A stretch of 46,302 nt of DNA, from contig JAUIMF010000019.1 of the NCBI GenBank assembly GCA_030433415.1, positions 1 to 46,302 on the forward strand, given 5' to 3'. Shown here piece after piece: positions 18,901 to 25,267 of this stretch (positions are counted from its first letter, which is position 1; every line of letters begins with the position of its first letter). The DNA is from Gammaproteobacteria bacterium. Lineage in GTDB: Bacteria > Pseudomonadota > Gammaproteobacteria > Pseudomonadales > Halieaceae. The translations under genes and the position numbers were made by a program. A model generated the notes under the pieces. That model saw only the letters and a list, made by a program, of their open reading frames with translations, was not told where the DNA came from and ran no database searches.

Positions 18901-20875
18901 CGGGGGGCGCAGGCTGAATTCGCCCCTCGCTGTTGTCCGTGGCGATGACGCCCTTGGTGACCACCAGCGACGGCGCGCCGACGGTGCCCCCCACCGCCTG
19001 GAGGTCCGTAATCGTATCGCCGTTGGTATTGGTGTAATTCGTCTGCAGCAGGTTGGTCAGGAACAGGGAGTCGGCGAAGGGGGTGCCGACGATGCGCGCG
19101 GTCAGATGCACGCGCAGCGTACCGGCGATGGTGGTGTTGATGTCGCCGAAGTCAATGGTGACGGAATTACTGCCAGTGTCGGTGCTCACCGCCGGCGTCA
19201 ACGCGGCAAAGGGGGGTAGTACCTGCAGATCAGTCGCCGGATTGAAGTCGCTGACGTCGAATACGGGCCGGGGAAGAAAGTCGACGAATTCCACGTTGGC
19301 GGTTTTGCCCGCGGGAATACTCATGGACAGTTCAAACACCACGGTCTGCCCGGGTTCCAGCGCGGGCGGTACGGGGTTGGGCGACTCGATGCGCTTGTCC
19401 GATACATTCGGTTGGATACTCGCGGAGATCGCTGAGCTGTCGCTGCCGGATCCACCGGACGTCAGGGTGTAGTCCAGGTCTACGGTGTTGCTGAAGCCGT
19501 CGGAGGCCAGCACGGGGTCGCCGTTATCGTAGGTGTCGAGAATCGTGGTCTGGTAGGTCAGGGCGCCGGTCGCTCCGTTGCCTAGCTGGCCGCCGCTCGC
19601 CGCGGCGATGTCCCAGATCACGGTGGTTTCACCGGCGCCGGGTCCGGGGGTAACCGATGGTGAAATGGGGACCGTCGCACCATCGATGACCAGGGCGACG
19701 GTGCCGTCAAACTGCAGCCCGTCAGGGATCACATCGCTGAGAAGGAAGTTGTCTGCCGCGCCCGGCGGCGCATCGGGATAATCCGTAAGCTGAAAATTGA
19801 GTACGTAGGTGAGCACGCCGCCGGGCAGGCCCGTGCCGGAGACGGACTTCTGTACCGTCGCGTATTCCACGGCGACGGTGCTGCTATCGCTGGCCGTGGG
19901 TTCGGGGCTGCCCTGATAGCTGTAGTCGAAGGTAACGGTGTTGGTAATGCTGTCGCTGTCGGGCGTTGTGCCGTTGAGTATGTCCGAGACATAGACGGGC
20001 ACGCTGACCGAGAGATCGCCCGTGGCAGCGCCGCCGAGCAGGGCGGTGCACTCTACCGTTGCCGTGCCACCGGGGGTCGGTGCGGAATTCGGATTGCTGG
20101 TAACGCTACAGCCCACACCCAGGGGGGCACTGACGGTGATCGGCGCGCCGGTCCACTGTATCTCGGCGGGCAGGTCATCGTTGAGCGTGATGCCCTCGAT
20201 CAGGGCGCCTTCTGAGACGTCAACGGTCCAGGTATAGGCAAAGGGGTGGCTCGGGCCCGGCGGACGCTCGCCCTCGGGGGCGGAGTTACCCTTGCTGATT
20301 CGCGCCAACTGGGGTGTCACCGTAGAGTTTTGGGCCGTGCCGGTGATCGCACCATTGGTGCCTACGGTGGTATCGCCAAACTCGAAGCCGGGGATGACGT
20401 TGAAAGCCAGCGGCGTGCCGATCTCGACGCTTGCATCGACCCCACCACAGATCGTCATCACCAGGTCGGGCTGCCCGAGATCCACGGAGCCAACGGGGTA
20501 GCGGGCGATCCAAGCACTGCCACCCTGTGTACCGTTCAGTGTCAGGCCGGAGATGGGATCGGTGAGCTGGCCACTGGCATCGAAGGTGCCGATGGTCTCG
20601 ATGACCGGTGGAATATCCACGAAGGAGACGCTGTTTATCTGCACACCGGGGTCGACAATGCTGATCAGGTAGGGACCGTAACCGGTGTCGGAGTCCGTAT
20701 TGGTGAAGCTGGCATCGACGCAGAACTCTTCCCCGATCAGCGGCGTCGCTGGCAGGCCGGACAATGACACCGCCGGTACCTGGGCGAACGCCGTTGCGGA
20801 GCCGGTGGCCAGTACCAGGCCCAGGCAGAGGGCGATGACGTTTGTTGAAAGAAGATGGAACGGTTGCTTGTGCAC
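12923..20875 (-). CDS. Giant secreted DUF11-repeat protein with CTERM-like sorting tail
   Basis: A 2650-residue exported protein. It has a signal peptide (cleavage near residue 31, AFA-Q), an N-terminal domain (about 32-185), then 16 repeats of 133-179 residues of the DUF11/TIGR01451 'conserved repeat' type. Each opens with a strand bearing a Lys (residues 195, 343, 494, 641, 811, 990, 1152, 1319, 1459, 1626, 1777, 1938, 2081, 2226, 2363 and 2496). Such Ig-like domains can carry Lys-Asn/Asp isopeptide bonds. The C-terminus NTLGPGGLALLVLSMLALG followed by MYQRRGR looks like an IPTL/PEP-CTERM-type sorting tail. The protein is strongly acidic, with one calcium-loop-like stretch (DRDSDGIND). The start is GTG at 20875; no ATG occurs in frame between it and the upstream stop. 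Likely a stalk-like adhesin or matrix protein. Confidence 0.85.
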   Translation of the reverse strand: MHKQPFHLLSTNVIALCLGLVLATGSATAFAQVPAVSLSGLPATPLIGEEFCVDASFTNTDSDTGYGPYLISIVDPGVQINSVSFVDIPPVIETIGTFDASGQLTDPISGLTLNGTQGGSAWIARYPVGSVDLGQPDLVMTICGGVDASVEIGTPLAFNVIPGFEFGDTTVGTNGAITGTAQNSTVTPQLARISKGNSAPEGERPPGPSHPFAYTWTVDVSEGALIEGITLNDDLPAEIQWTGAPITVSAPLGVGCSVTSNPNSAPTPGGTATVECTALLGGAATGDLSVSVPVYVSDILNGTTPDSDSITNTVTFDYSYQGSPEPTASDSSTVAVEYATVQKSVSGTGLPGGVLTYVLNFQLTDYPDAPPGAADNFLLSDVIPDGLQFDGTVALVIDGATVPISPSVTPGPGAGETTVIWDIAAASGGQLGNGATGALTYQTTILDTYDNGDPVLASDGFSNTVDLDYTLTSGGSGSDSSAISASIQPNVSDKRIESPNPVPPALEPGQTVVFELSMSIPAGKTANVEFVDFLPRPVFDVSDFNPATDLQVLPPFAALTPAVSTDTGSNSVTIDFGDINTTIAGTLRVHLTARIVGTPFADSLFLTNLLQTNYTNTNGDTITDLQAVGGTVGAPSLVVTKGVIATDNSEGRIQPAPPGDPSAATADSDVDRVDAFDEITYVVTVENVGSTAAYNVTIDDNPLSGELSCSEPGTGDLVNGNGNVLPFTGTLAGGLLLTNPLAANDGSEGAPYATDTALLTVRCTLSGAVEPLETVTNEAGAIWTAVPDPGAPFTRVSDSADAVIATPGLSKRVATPDAIEPGYSTGAREAHIGELVTYEVVVRVPEGTTTAARLFDQVPNGFAFVDVLSITPSSPSLSTSEGSFADVLANAGFLNAGGGETAPDRRLVFGPGQNDPGFGTITNSDSNNATDEEITILYRAKVLNAAVNTNGQRRRNRVRWFWQSPGESRRSIQARAEAIRIIEPALRLNKVFTPDTGDDSTPPLMTLTLDHAGGSAADAFDVELSDLLPVDMFIDGSIDTSLCPELPDTISVINAGSSDQVIASWQRFPEGASCTLRAQIRFLAPPPAGIEFQNCAEVLWESIDDTDQPLTMPPNNTLGVERTGNDADPGQLNNYRFEACESFDVFGVGIDKRVVATDQGHTDSIPGTPAGAESLTIGETVTFELVITIPDVNVPNLRVNDILPVTDNVLELISAVTTNVGADLTPAIPDPTATISDRDSDGINDQAELIYGLVTQAADGTTDDDDRITIEVVAKVRDELVNRNNDTDTNTGIVRFLPSVTDSDSAALEIVEPLLRVDKVADRSLAEAGDTVTYTLRVTHTAASRIDAQGLSLEDLIPAELNVIAPSVAIGASCTAIPDAGPVFAAGSITASWDSFPLNGVCEIDYSATVDISAVIGQSIVNSVDIEWSSLDTTGDPDDRQYLEQDSFSLSISEPGLSKSLTDTDQDGTPFLTGGLINELTIGETGTFTLRADFPDGTTEQVSVFDELPTTSVALQITGSRIVSIGADLTLSSGANVGDPAVDCSGGDQTCGVWNLGDVVNQPDTRPEPDDDDSVIFEVDVIVLDDPLNSGEDKNVANTSRLDSLNLDLTATASFDIVEPLLEITKLTENGSLPAIVAASGTQRFELVISHLPESSAQANTLVITDTLAGALTPPEDMLWVNDSTVSSDCPGFAIDSSPAPGSGGTVQFSVTSLSVAEGSCSISYDVQAQALLPVPGRFPNDVTLAWESAPGSVESRTGSGNDSNALVSLSTATISKIVTGTSVPDTGLGQGDPTVVDVAIGERINYRIVASFSEGTTDNVILTDTLEALDPGDPELALLAGSVLFVGDNVSTSESGDPVVGPANVVTVDYGTVTNVGDTVLDEDDTIVFELTAQITDLPANISGVTRTNTVDFSFTGGSESSAVNVEIVEPVLGVSKTFTDLTEGVASIRIELTNTGNSAGYELAFSDEFDETFWVPGSLVVTTLPPGFTLTEASAAGTTTVSFATEGNPARPEEVLAPGETITVEFTMELVNGGIVGVTQIDNTVDAETTSLPGIDAAERTYTATDTDSLFFPDLGLEKTWSGPNDPAEPGDTITYTLTLENAGQAAATTVIINDTPDAIGEFQVGSVTASGAGVVTSGNTPGDSSVSVSYASVADSSTVTISYDVLIPLPYPDGTTAPEELSNQATADSKEQQGIVSDDPTTGDPDDATVVPVVADPEMTVSKDDQVLLTQPGTTLVYRIDYGNVGNQNATGVVLTETVPANTAYSAAASTPGWSCADGSGPGTTCELTIGDVAVGGASALFAVVVDDPLPPAVTEIDNTVEITDDGVEFDPIAPVIPSTDSANEITPIGGAFPQLQIDKDDGGVGVTPGQRYFYGIDYANIGNQGATGVVITETVPDDVTFSAIASLPDIWSCPNGSPPGTVCSITVPLLLAGDSDSLRFGLDVLFPAAAGRDLIINNVHITDDGTNSLQPATDSDTDDTPLIAVPDIYVSKTPDVNQVNEGDAIVYTATYGNQGNQNATGVIIRELVPEGTLFNAAASAPTTWSCADQSVGGTLCEYPAGAVDAGFMETLLFAVDVVSTPDNRQIINVIEGNDDLSNGTDPTPENNLDRVINLFPALVVNTLGPGGLALLVLSMLALGMYQRRGR
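13020..20310 (-). repeat. 16 tandem DUF11-type protein repeats
   Basis: Repeat-starting lysine codons lie at about 20291, 19847, 19394, 18953, 18443, 17906, 17420, 16919, 16499, 15998, 15545, 15062, 14633, 14198, 13787 and 13388. The period is 400-540 bp. Repeats are clearly diverged from each other at the DNA level, except that the last three share the GNxxATGVxxxExVP core. Confidence 0.8.
14650..18475 (-). repeat. Four copies of a two-domain (A-B) super-repeat
   Basis: Repeats 5 to 12 alternate between two types. Type A (lysines 811, 1152, 1459, 1777) has a GLSKxxTxTD-like opening and IGExxTxxL plus xxPxGTT. Type B (lysines 990, 1319, 1626, 1938) starts with IVEPLLxVxK or a variant and usually holds a Cys-containing segment before the next A. 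The A-B period is 307-341 residues, about 0.95 kb. Confidence 0.75.
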
Positions 20876-20934
20876 GATGTGAAATTGCCCGGTTTTCTGC
20901 TTATGACTGGAATTATCGGGGTTGCTGAGACGTA

Positions 20935-20940
20935 ATCATA
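20935..20940 (-). promoter_or_regulatory. Candidate -10 (TATGAT) for the giant repeat gene
   Basis: On the minus strand TATGAT matches the sigma-70 -10 consensus at 5 of 6 positions, 60 bases before the GTG start. No good -35 is visible at 16-18 bases, so this is tentative. Confidence 0.3.
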
Positions 20941-20968
20941 GGTACTGGTGCGCAATCTGGCGCATTTT

Positions 20969-20992
20969 CTGCGCCCCTATTTGGGGCGACAG
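20969..20992. other. Hairpin in divergent spacer (CGCCCC-TATTT-GGGGCG)
   Basis: A 6-bp perfect GC stem with a 5-base AT loop, extended by CTG/CAG across a one-base bulge. It ends 26 bp before the proposed start of the barrel-like gene (21019) and lies upstream of the giant gene's promoter candidate. It could be a leader structure for the plus-strand gene or a protein-binding site. Confidence 0.45.
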
Positions 20993-21018
20993 CCTGCAAT
21001 GTGTTACACGGTGTCCCT

Positions 21019-22044
21019 ATGGTTAGCGGCAATGGCGCACGACGACTTGAGCAAAGGGGGCTCCGGGTGATGGTCCCGCTGGTCACGCTCGTTTGCGCGT
21101 TGGGCGCTGCGGCGCAGGATGAATCCGGCCATGATGACACGCGGGAGGGCGAGATCGTCGAGACTCCCGTGGACGCGAGCAGCGACCCCCACTGGGTAGA
21201 TGCCAGCCATGAGCTTGCCACCAACCGGGCCCAGGCCATCGCCCAGTGGATGGACGACTACTTTGGTGCCCCCGTGCGAGACGCCGAGCGTGCCGATACC
21301 TTTATACGCAGCATTTTTATTGATGACTGGGATGAGCGCGACGGCCACGACCTGAAGCTGCGCCTGCGTGGCCAGATCAGCCTGCCGAAGATTTCTGAGC
21401 GCGTTGATATCTTTTTTTCAGGTGAAGAGGCCGAAGGGGGGCTGACGGAAGAGGAGCGCTCCGAAGAGAATGATGTGGGCATACGCCTCAATGTGCGCGA
21501 CGGCAGTCGGGCCCGTCTTGACGCTACGCTATCTGCACGTTCTGGTCCCGCTCTGTTGCCGGGCGTACGGTTCCGCTACCAGCAACCCATCACAGACAAT
21601 AGCTGGGCACGCTTTACACAACGCCTGCAGTACCACACGGAAGACGGTTACCGTTCGTTGAGCAATATCGATGTCAACCGCGCCGTCGGTGAGAACAGCC
21701 TGCTGCGTTGGGGCGCACGCCTGCGCTACCGCGAAGAGAAGGACTTCTGGGACTGGACGACCAGCCTGCGGTTCCGGGAGTGGCTGAACGACCACAGCGA
21801 GTTTCCCAGCGCCATCGAGTACTTTGTCGCGGTGGCGGGTCGGGACCAGCCCGAGAATTTTGAGACGAGCTATCGCCTGGGTGTCGTGTACCGCCGACAG
21901 TTTTTCCGCAAATACCTGTTCTACGAAATCGAGCCCAGCTACAACTGGCGTCGCGACACCTACGAAGAGCAGCGCGATGGTGTGTTCGGGATTGTTCTGC
22001 GTCTGGAAGTAATGCTGGACGAGGGGTTGGTGCGCGGGCGCTGA
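21019..22044 (+). CDS. Putative outer-membrane beta-barrel protein, function unknown
   Basis: A 341-residue exported protein with an N-terminal signal (basic n-region ARRLEQRGLR, hydrophobic VMVPLVTLVCALGAAA). After an acidic linker it has a region from about residue 95 rich in alternating hydrophobic and aromatic residues (LKLRLRGQISL, ARLDATLS, VRFRYQQP, RFTQRLQYHTED, LRWGARLRYRE, SYRLGVVYRRQFF, YEIEPSYNWRR). This pattern suits amphipathic strands of an outer-membrane barrel. I recognise no named family. The start is uncertain: GTG 21001, ATG 21019 and ATG 21070 are in frame. 21019 keeps the charged n-region, while 21070 has the better purine-rich upstream site (AAAGGGGG). It is divergent from the giant repeat gene, which suggests, without proof, a joint role in export or anchoring. 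Confidence 0.6.
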   Translation: MVSGNGARRLEQRGLRVMVPLVTLVCALGAAAQDESGHDDTREGEIVETPVDASSDPHWVDASHELATNRAQAIAQWMDDYFGAPVRDAERADTFIRSIFIDDWDERDGHDLKLRLRGQISLPKISERVDIFFSGEEAEGGLTEEERSEENDVGIRLNVRDGSRARLDATLSARSGPALLPGVRFRYQQPITDNSWARFTQRLQYHTEDGYRSLSNIDVNRAVGENSLLRWGARLRYREEKDFWDWTTSLRFREWLNDHSEFPSAIEYFVAVAGRDQPENFETSYRLGVVYRRQFFRKYLFYEIEPSYNWRRDTYEEQRDGVFGIVLRLEVMLDEGLVRGR

Positions 22045-22056
22045 GCGCTATACCCG

Positions 22057-22824
22057 TCAACCCCGTTTGCGTGCCGTCAGGTAGGCCTCGCGCGCCTCGA
22101 TGCCCTCGGGATCTGCAAGGCCCGTCAACAGACTGTCTGCATCCGCCCATGAGCGCGCCAGACCGACCTGGGTGGCCGTGACGGCATCCACGTGCCGCTT
22201 GGTTGCCTCGACGGCAAACCGCGGCTTGGCGGAAATGGTGGTGGCGAGTTCATCGACGACGGTGTCGAGCTGGTCAGCGGAGACGCAGTGATTCAAGAAA
22301 CCGGCGGCTTTTGCTTCTTCTGCACCGAAGGGCCGGCAGGTGATCACCAGTTCCTTGGCCAGGGCCGGGCCGATTTCGCGCACAAGCCGGGGGATGCCGC
22401 CCCAGGCCAGGGGAATGCCCAGATCGACCTCGGGTATCGAGAAACGTGCGTCGACGGTGGCGATGCGCAAGTCACAGGCAGCCGCAAGCACCACGCCGCC
22501 ACCGACGCACCAGCCCTGGATGCGGGCGATGGTGATCGCACTCAGGCCTTCTACGGCTTCGGCCATCCGTCGGCCCAGGTCGGCCATGTCCCTGGCGGTC
22601 GCATCGCCGACGCCGGGAAAGCCCTCGAGATCCGCGCCCGCCGAAAAGCTGCGACCACGACCGGCGATGACCACCACGCGGGGCGCGGGAGCCTGGTTGA
22701 GTTCTGCGCAGGCGTCGATGATTTCCTGCAGGACGGTCGACGACAGCGCGTTCATCTTTTCGGGGCGGTTCAGCCTGAGCGTTGCGCGCTCGCCGGCGCG
22801 CTCGATATCGAGGGTGCGGTACAT
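22057..22824 (-). CDS. Enoyl-CoA hydratase/isomerase (crotonase) family protein, variant active site
   Basis: A 255-residue crotonase-fold protein acting on acyl-CoA thioesters in the cytosol. The first oxyanion-hole segment is GRSFSAGADLEGF (57-69) and the second is WCVGGGVVLAAACDLR (105-120). Relative to rat enoyl-CoA hydratase, the Glu144 position (GGGCELA) is V112 here, while the Glu164 equivalent is kept as E132 in IPEVDLGIP. With a single acid it may act as an isomerase or other crotonase rather than a standard hydratase. The start at 22824 is chosen by GGAG 10 bases upstream and by the normal MYRTLDIER beginning. It converges on the barrel-like gene 12 bp away and is not in the acyl-CoA operon. 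Confidence 0.85.
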   Translation of the reverse strand: MYRTLDIERAGERATLRLNRPEKMNALSSTVLQEIIDACAELNQAPAPRVVVIAGRGRSFSAGADLEGFPGVGDATARDMADLGRRMAEAVEGLSAITIARIQGWCVGGGVVLAAACDLRIATVDARFSIPEVDLGIPLAWGGIPRLVREIGPALAKELVITCRPFGAEEAKAAGFLNHCVSADQLDTVVDELATTISAKPRFAVEATKRHVDAVTATQVGLARSWADADSLLTGLADPEGIEAREAYLTARKRG

Positions 22825-23070
22825 TATGGTAGGTCTCCGGAGCTGCACGAGGTGCACGGCAGTCTAACAGTGTGGCGACGGGGGCGACGTGAACTCCTTG
22901 AGGGCGTGAGATTTGCGCGAGGTGATAGGAGCGGTCCCTCAAATGGTGTAATCTTTCGTGTCGACAATCACAGCTCGCTGCCTGGACCGTCCGGTGGCGA
23001 AAACAACTAGAAAAAAATCAACTCACCCAAAACCGCAATTTTCCGCGAGAAATCTCTGGAAGGATTAAAC

Positions 23071-23838
23071 ATGAAAGCGTTAGTGCGAATTTCTGTAGTA
23101 GCCATGGCTGCGTTTTTGGCTGCCTGCAGCACCACCGATCAACGGCAGTACGAAGCCTGCATTGCGGGCTCCAGCGCCGCCGGTGGCGTTCTGGCGACGG
23201 TTACCACCGGTGCCGGCGGCCTGGCCGGAGCCGCTGCCGGAGCCGGCGTCGGCGCCGTCATTTGTGAAGAGGCCGACGCACCGGAGCCCGTGCGTTACGA
23301 AGCCGCTCCGGTAGACAGCGATGGCGACGGCGTTACCGATGATGTAGACCGCTGCCCCAACACCCCCGCTGGCGCGGCCGTAGATGTGAACGGCTGTGCC
23401 CTGGACAGCGATGGTGACGGCGTCAAGGATTATCAGGACGACTGCCCCAATACGCCGGCTGGTGTTGTGGTTGACTCCCGCGGCTGTCCGATCAAGAACG
23501 AGATCGTACTGACCATCGATCACGTGGAATTCGCCTTTGACAGCGCGGAGCTCGACTCGGAGTCTCGCGCGGCCCTCGATGCAGCGGTCGCCGTGATCAA
23601 GTCCCATGACAGCGTGTCCATGGACCTGATCGGTCATACGGACTCCAAGGGTCCGGAAGCCTACAACCAGAAACTGTCTGAGCGTCGTGCCAAGGCCGCC
23701 GTAGCCTACCTCGTGTCCAAAGGCGTACGCGCCGACCAGCTCACCGCTGTCGGTCGCGGTGAAAGCTCTCCGGTGGCCAGCAATGACACGGACGCCGGCC
23801 GGGCTCGCAACCGTCGCGTGGAACTGGTCGTCCGTTGA
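23071..23838 (+). CDS. OmpA-family lipoprotein with thrombospondin type 3 repeats
   Basis: A 255-residue outer-membrane lipoprotein. It has a lipobox (LAAC, C19), a glycine-zipper-like stretch (about 35-64), two TSP3 calcium-binding repeats (DSDGDGVTDDVDRCPNTPAG at about 82-101 and DSDGDGVKDYQDDCPNTPAG at about 112-131), and an OmpA C-terminal peptidoglycan-binding domain (about 145-255) containing GHTDSKGPEAYNQKLSERRA. The binding Asp and Arg are present. It probably tethers the outer membrane to the cell wall. Start codon and AAGGA at 6 bases spacing agree. It is monocistronic: a terminator follows at 23913-23949. Confidence 0.92.
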   Translation: MKALVRISVVAMAAFLAACSTTDQRQYEACIAGSSAAGGVLATVTTGAGGLAGAAAGAGVGAVICEEADAPEPVRYEAAPVDSDGDGVTDDVDRCPNTPAGAAVDVNGCALDSDGDGVKDYQDDCPNTPAGVVVDSRGCPIKNEIVLTIDHVEFAFDSAELDSESRAALDAAVAVIKSHDSVSMDLIGHTDSKGPEAYNQKLSERRAKAAVAYLVSKGVRADQLTAVGRGESSPVASNDTDAGRARNRRVELVVR

Positions 23839-23912
23839 GGCGATAAAGGGCTGCGGTGTCCACGGGGCATCGCGGCGTTCCTAATCTATCCGCCCGCCTG
23901 CTCGACAGGCGG

Positions 23913-23949
23913 TGGCGATCGCGCCCAAAAGCGCTGTCGCCATTTTTTT
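23913..23949 (+). terminator. Rho-independent terminator of the OmpA-like gene
   Basis: TGGCGA and TCGCCA pair, with a two-base internal mismatch and then GCGC/GCGC around a CCAAAA loop, followed directly by seven T. It lies 75 bp after the stop codon and just before the promoter of the acyl-CoA operon. Confidence 0.85.
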
Positions 23950-23963
23950 GCGACGAAAGATAC

Positions 23964-23992
23964 TTGAGAGACAGCAAAACATACTGTATGTT
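23964..23992 (+). promoter_or_regulatory. Candidate sigma-70 promoter of the acyl-CoA operon
   Basis: TTGAGA (23964-23969) and TATGTT (23987-23992) are separated by 17 bases, 84 bp before the TTG start of the first gene and directly after the preceding terminator. Four or more of six positions match consensus in each box. Confidence 0.5.
23978..23992. promoter_or_regulatory. Perfect palindrome AACATAC-T-GTATGTT overlapping the -10
   Basis: A 15-bp perfect inverted repeat covering the proposed -10 box of the acyl-CoA operon. Position and symmetry suggest a repressor site; TetR-family regulators commonly control such fatty-acid-type operons through odd-spaced palindromes. No regulator gene is in the window, so the binding protein is unknown. 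Confidence 0.55.
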
Positions 23993-24060
23993 CAAAAACA
24001 GTTCAGTGCGCTCCCTCGGGTACCCCATCCCCCTGAGTGCACCCAATCCCCATTGCTTTC

Positions 24061-24067
24061 GAGGAGG
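24061..24067 (+). promoter_or_regulatory. Ribosome binding site GAGGAGG deciding a TTG start
   Basis: A near-perfect Shine-Dalgarno sequence lies 8 bases before TTG 24076. It places the start there instead of at an in-frame GTG at 24037, which has no such site. Confidence 0.8.
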
Positions 24068-24075
24068 TCAGGCCA

Positions 24076-25257
24076 TTGACTGATCTGGACACGTTTCGCC
24101 AGGAAACCCGCGAATGGCTGGAGGCAAACTGCCCCGAGGCCATGCGCACCCCCGTCGCCAGCTTTGAAGACATTTACACGGGGGGACGCCGCCCGGAGGT
24201 GGCGCATCCGGACCAGGTGGTCTGGTGCGAGCGCATGGCCGAGCGAGGCTGGACCGTGCCGCATTGGCCTCGCGAATATGGTGGCGGGGGCCTGGGTAGT
24301 GCCGAAGTCAAAGTGCTGCGTGAAGAGATGGAGCGCATCGGCGCCCGTCGGCCCCTGGACTCCTTTGGTATCTCCATGCTCGGCCCGGCGCTGCTCAAGT
24401 TCGGCAACGAAGAGCAGAAGCGGGAACACCTGCCCCCCATTTGCCGGGGCGAGATTCGCTGGTGCCAGGGTTATTCAGAGCCGAATGCCGGCTCTGACCT
24501 TGCGAGTCTGCAGACCCGGGCCGAAGACAAGGGCGACTACTACGAAATCAATGGCCAGAAAGTCTGGACGTCCTATGCCGACAAGGCGGACATGATTTTC
24601 TGCCTCGTTCGCACCGACAATACCGGCACCAAGCACGAGGGCATCAGCTTCATGCTCTTCGATATGGACCAGCCCGGAGTGACCGCCAGGCCGATCAAGC
24701 TGATCAGCGGTTCGTCACCGTTCTGCGAGACCTTTTTTGACAATGCGCGCGCCGAAAAGCGCAACCTGGTGGGCGAGCTCGGCCAGGGCTGGACCATTGC
24801 CAAGTACCTGCTCACGCACGAGCGCGAAATGATTTCTGGCTTTGGTACGGCGCCGGGCAAATCCCTTGGCAAGGCCGCGATTGAGGAATTCGGGGCGGAC
24901 GAGTCAGGGCGGCTGCGCAACGGCATGCTGCGGCAGGAGATCGCGCAGTATCAGCTCGATACCCTGGCCTTCCGCGCCACGATGGAGCGCGTGGGCGATG
25001 AAGTGAAGTCCGGTCAGGGGCTGGGGCCGGCGTCGTCGATCTTCAAGTATTACGGCACAGAGCTGAACAAACGGCGCAATGAGCTCAACGTGGCCATTGG
25101 TGGTGAGGCCGCGCTGGGTTGGTCCGGTGCCCGGTACGACGACGGTGCCGTGGTGCGCAGCTTTCTGCGCTCCAAGGGGAATTCCATCGAAGGCGGCACC
25201 TCCGAAGTGCAGCTCAATATTGTAGCCAAGCGTGTCCTTGGCCTGCCCGACGCCTGA
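24076..25257 (+). CDS. Acyl-CoA dehydrogenase subunit, FadE29-like half of a split FAD site
   Basis: A 393-residue acyl-CoA dehydrogenase family protein (TTG start). It keeps the mid-domain FAD/substrate motif YSEPNAGSD (133-141) and the C-terminal GGTSEVQLNIVAKRVLG (from 373), but lacks the RxQFGxxI motif expected near residue 270; that region reads EIAQYQLDTLAFRATMERVG. The catalytic Glu position of medium-chain dehydrogenases aligns with Asp in GARYDDGAVV. The next gene, 10 bp downstream, has the reverse pattern. In actinobacterial and proteobacterial steroid side-chain catabolism such pairs (FadE28/FadE29 and related) form alpha2-beta2 enzymes with composite FAD sites, so a heterotetramer is inferred. 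First gene of the catabolic operon, with a palindrome over its promoter. Confidence 0.87.
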   Translation: MTDLDTFRQETREWLEANCPEAMRTPVASFEDIYTGGRRPEVAHPDQVVWCERMAERGWTVPHWPREYGGGGLGSAEVKVLREEMERIGARRPLDSFGISMLGPALLKFGNEEQKREHLPPICRGEIRWCQGYSEPNAGSDLASLQTRAEDKGDYYEINGQKVWTSYADKADMIFCLVRTDNTGTKHEGISFMLFDMDQPGVTARPIKLISGSSPFCETFFDNARAEKRNLVGELGQGWTIAKYLLTHEREMISGFGTAPGKSLGKAAIEEFGADESGRLRNGMLRQEIAQYQLDTLAFRATMERVGDEVKSGQGLGPASSIFKYYGTELNKRRNELNVAIGGEAALGWSGARYDDGAVVRSFLRSKGNSIEGGTSEVQLNIVAKRVLGLPDA

Positions 25258-25267
25258 GGAGTAGACG

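Noticed and set aside
23984..24001. CTGT...ACAG resembling a LexA box before the acyl-CoA operon
   Set aside because: The spacing is 10 bases, not 8 as in the gammaproteobacterial SOS box; the neighbouring perfect palindrome explains the CTGT half better.
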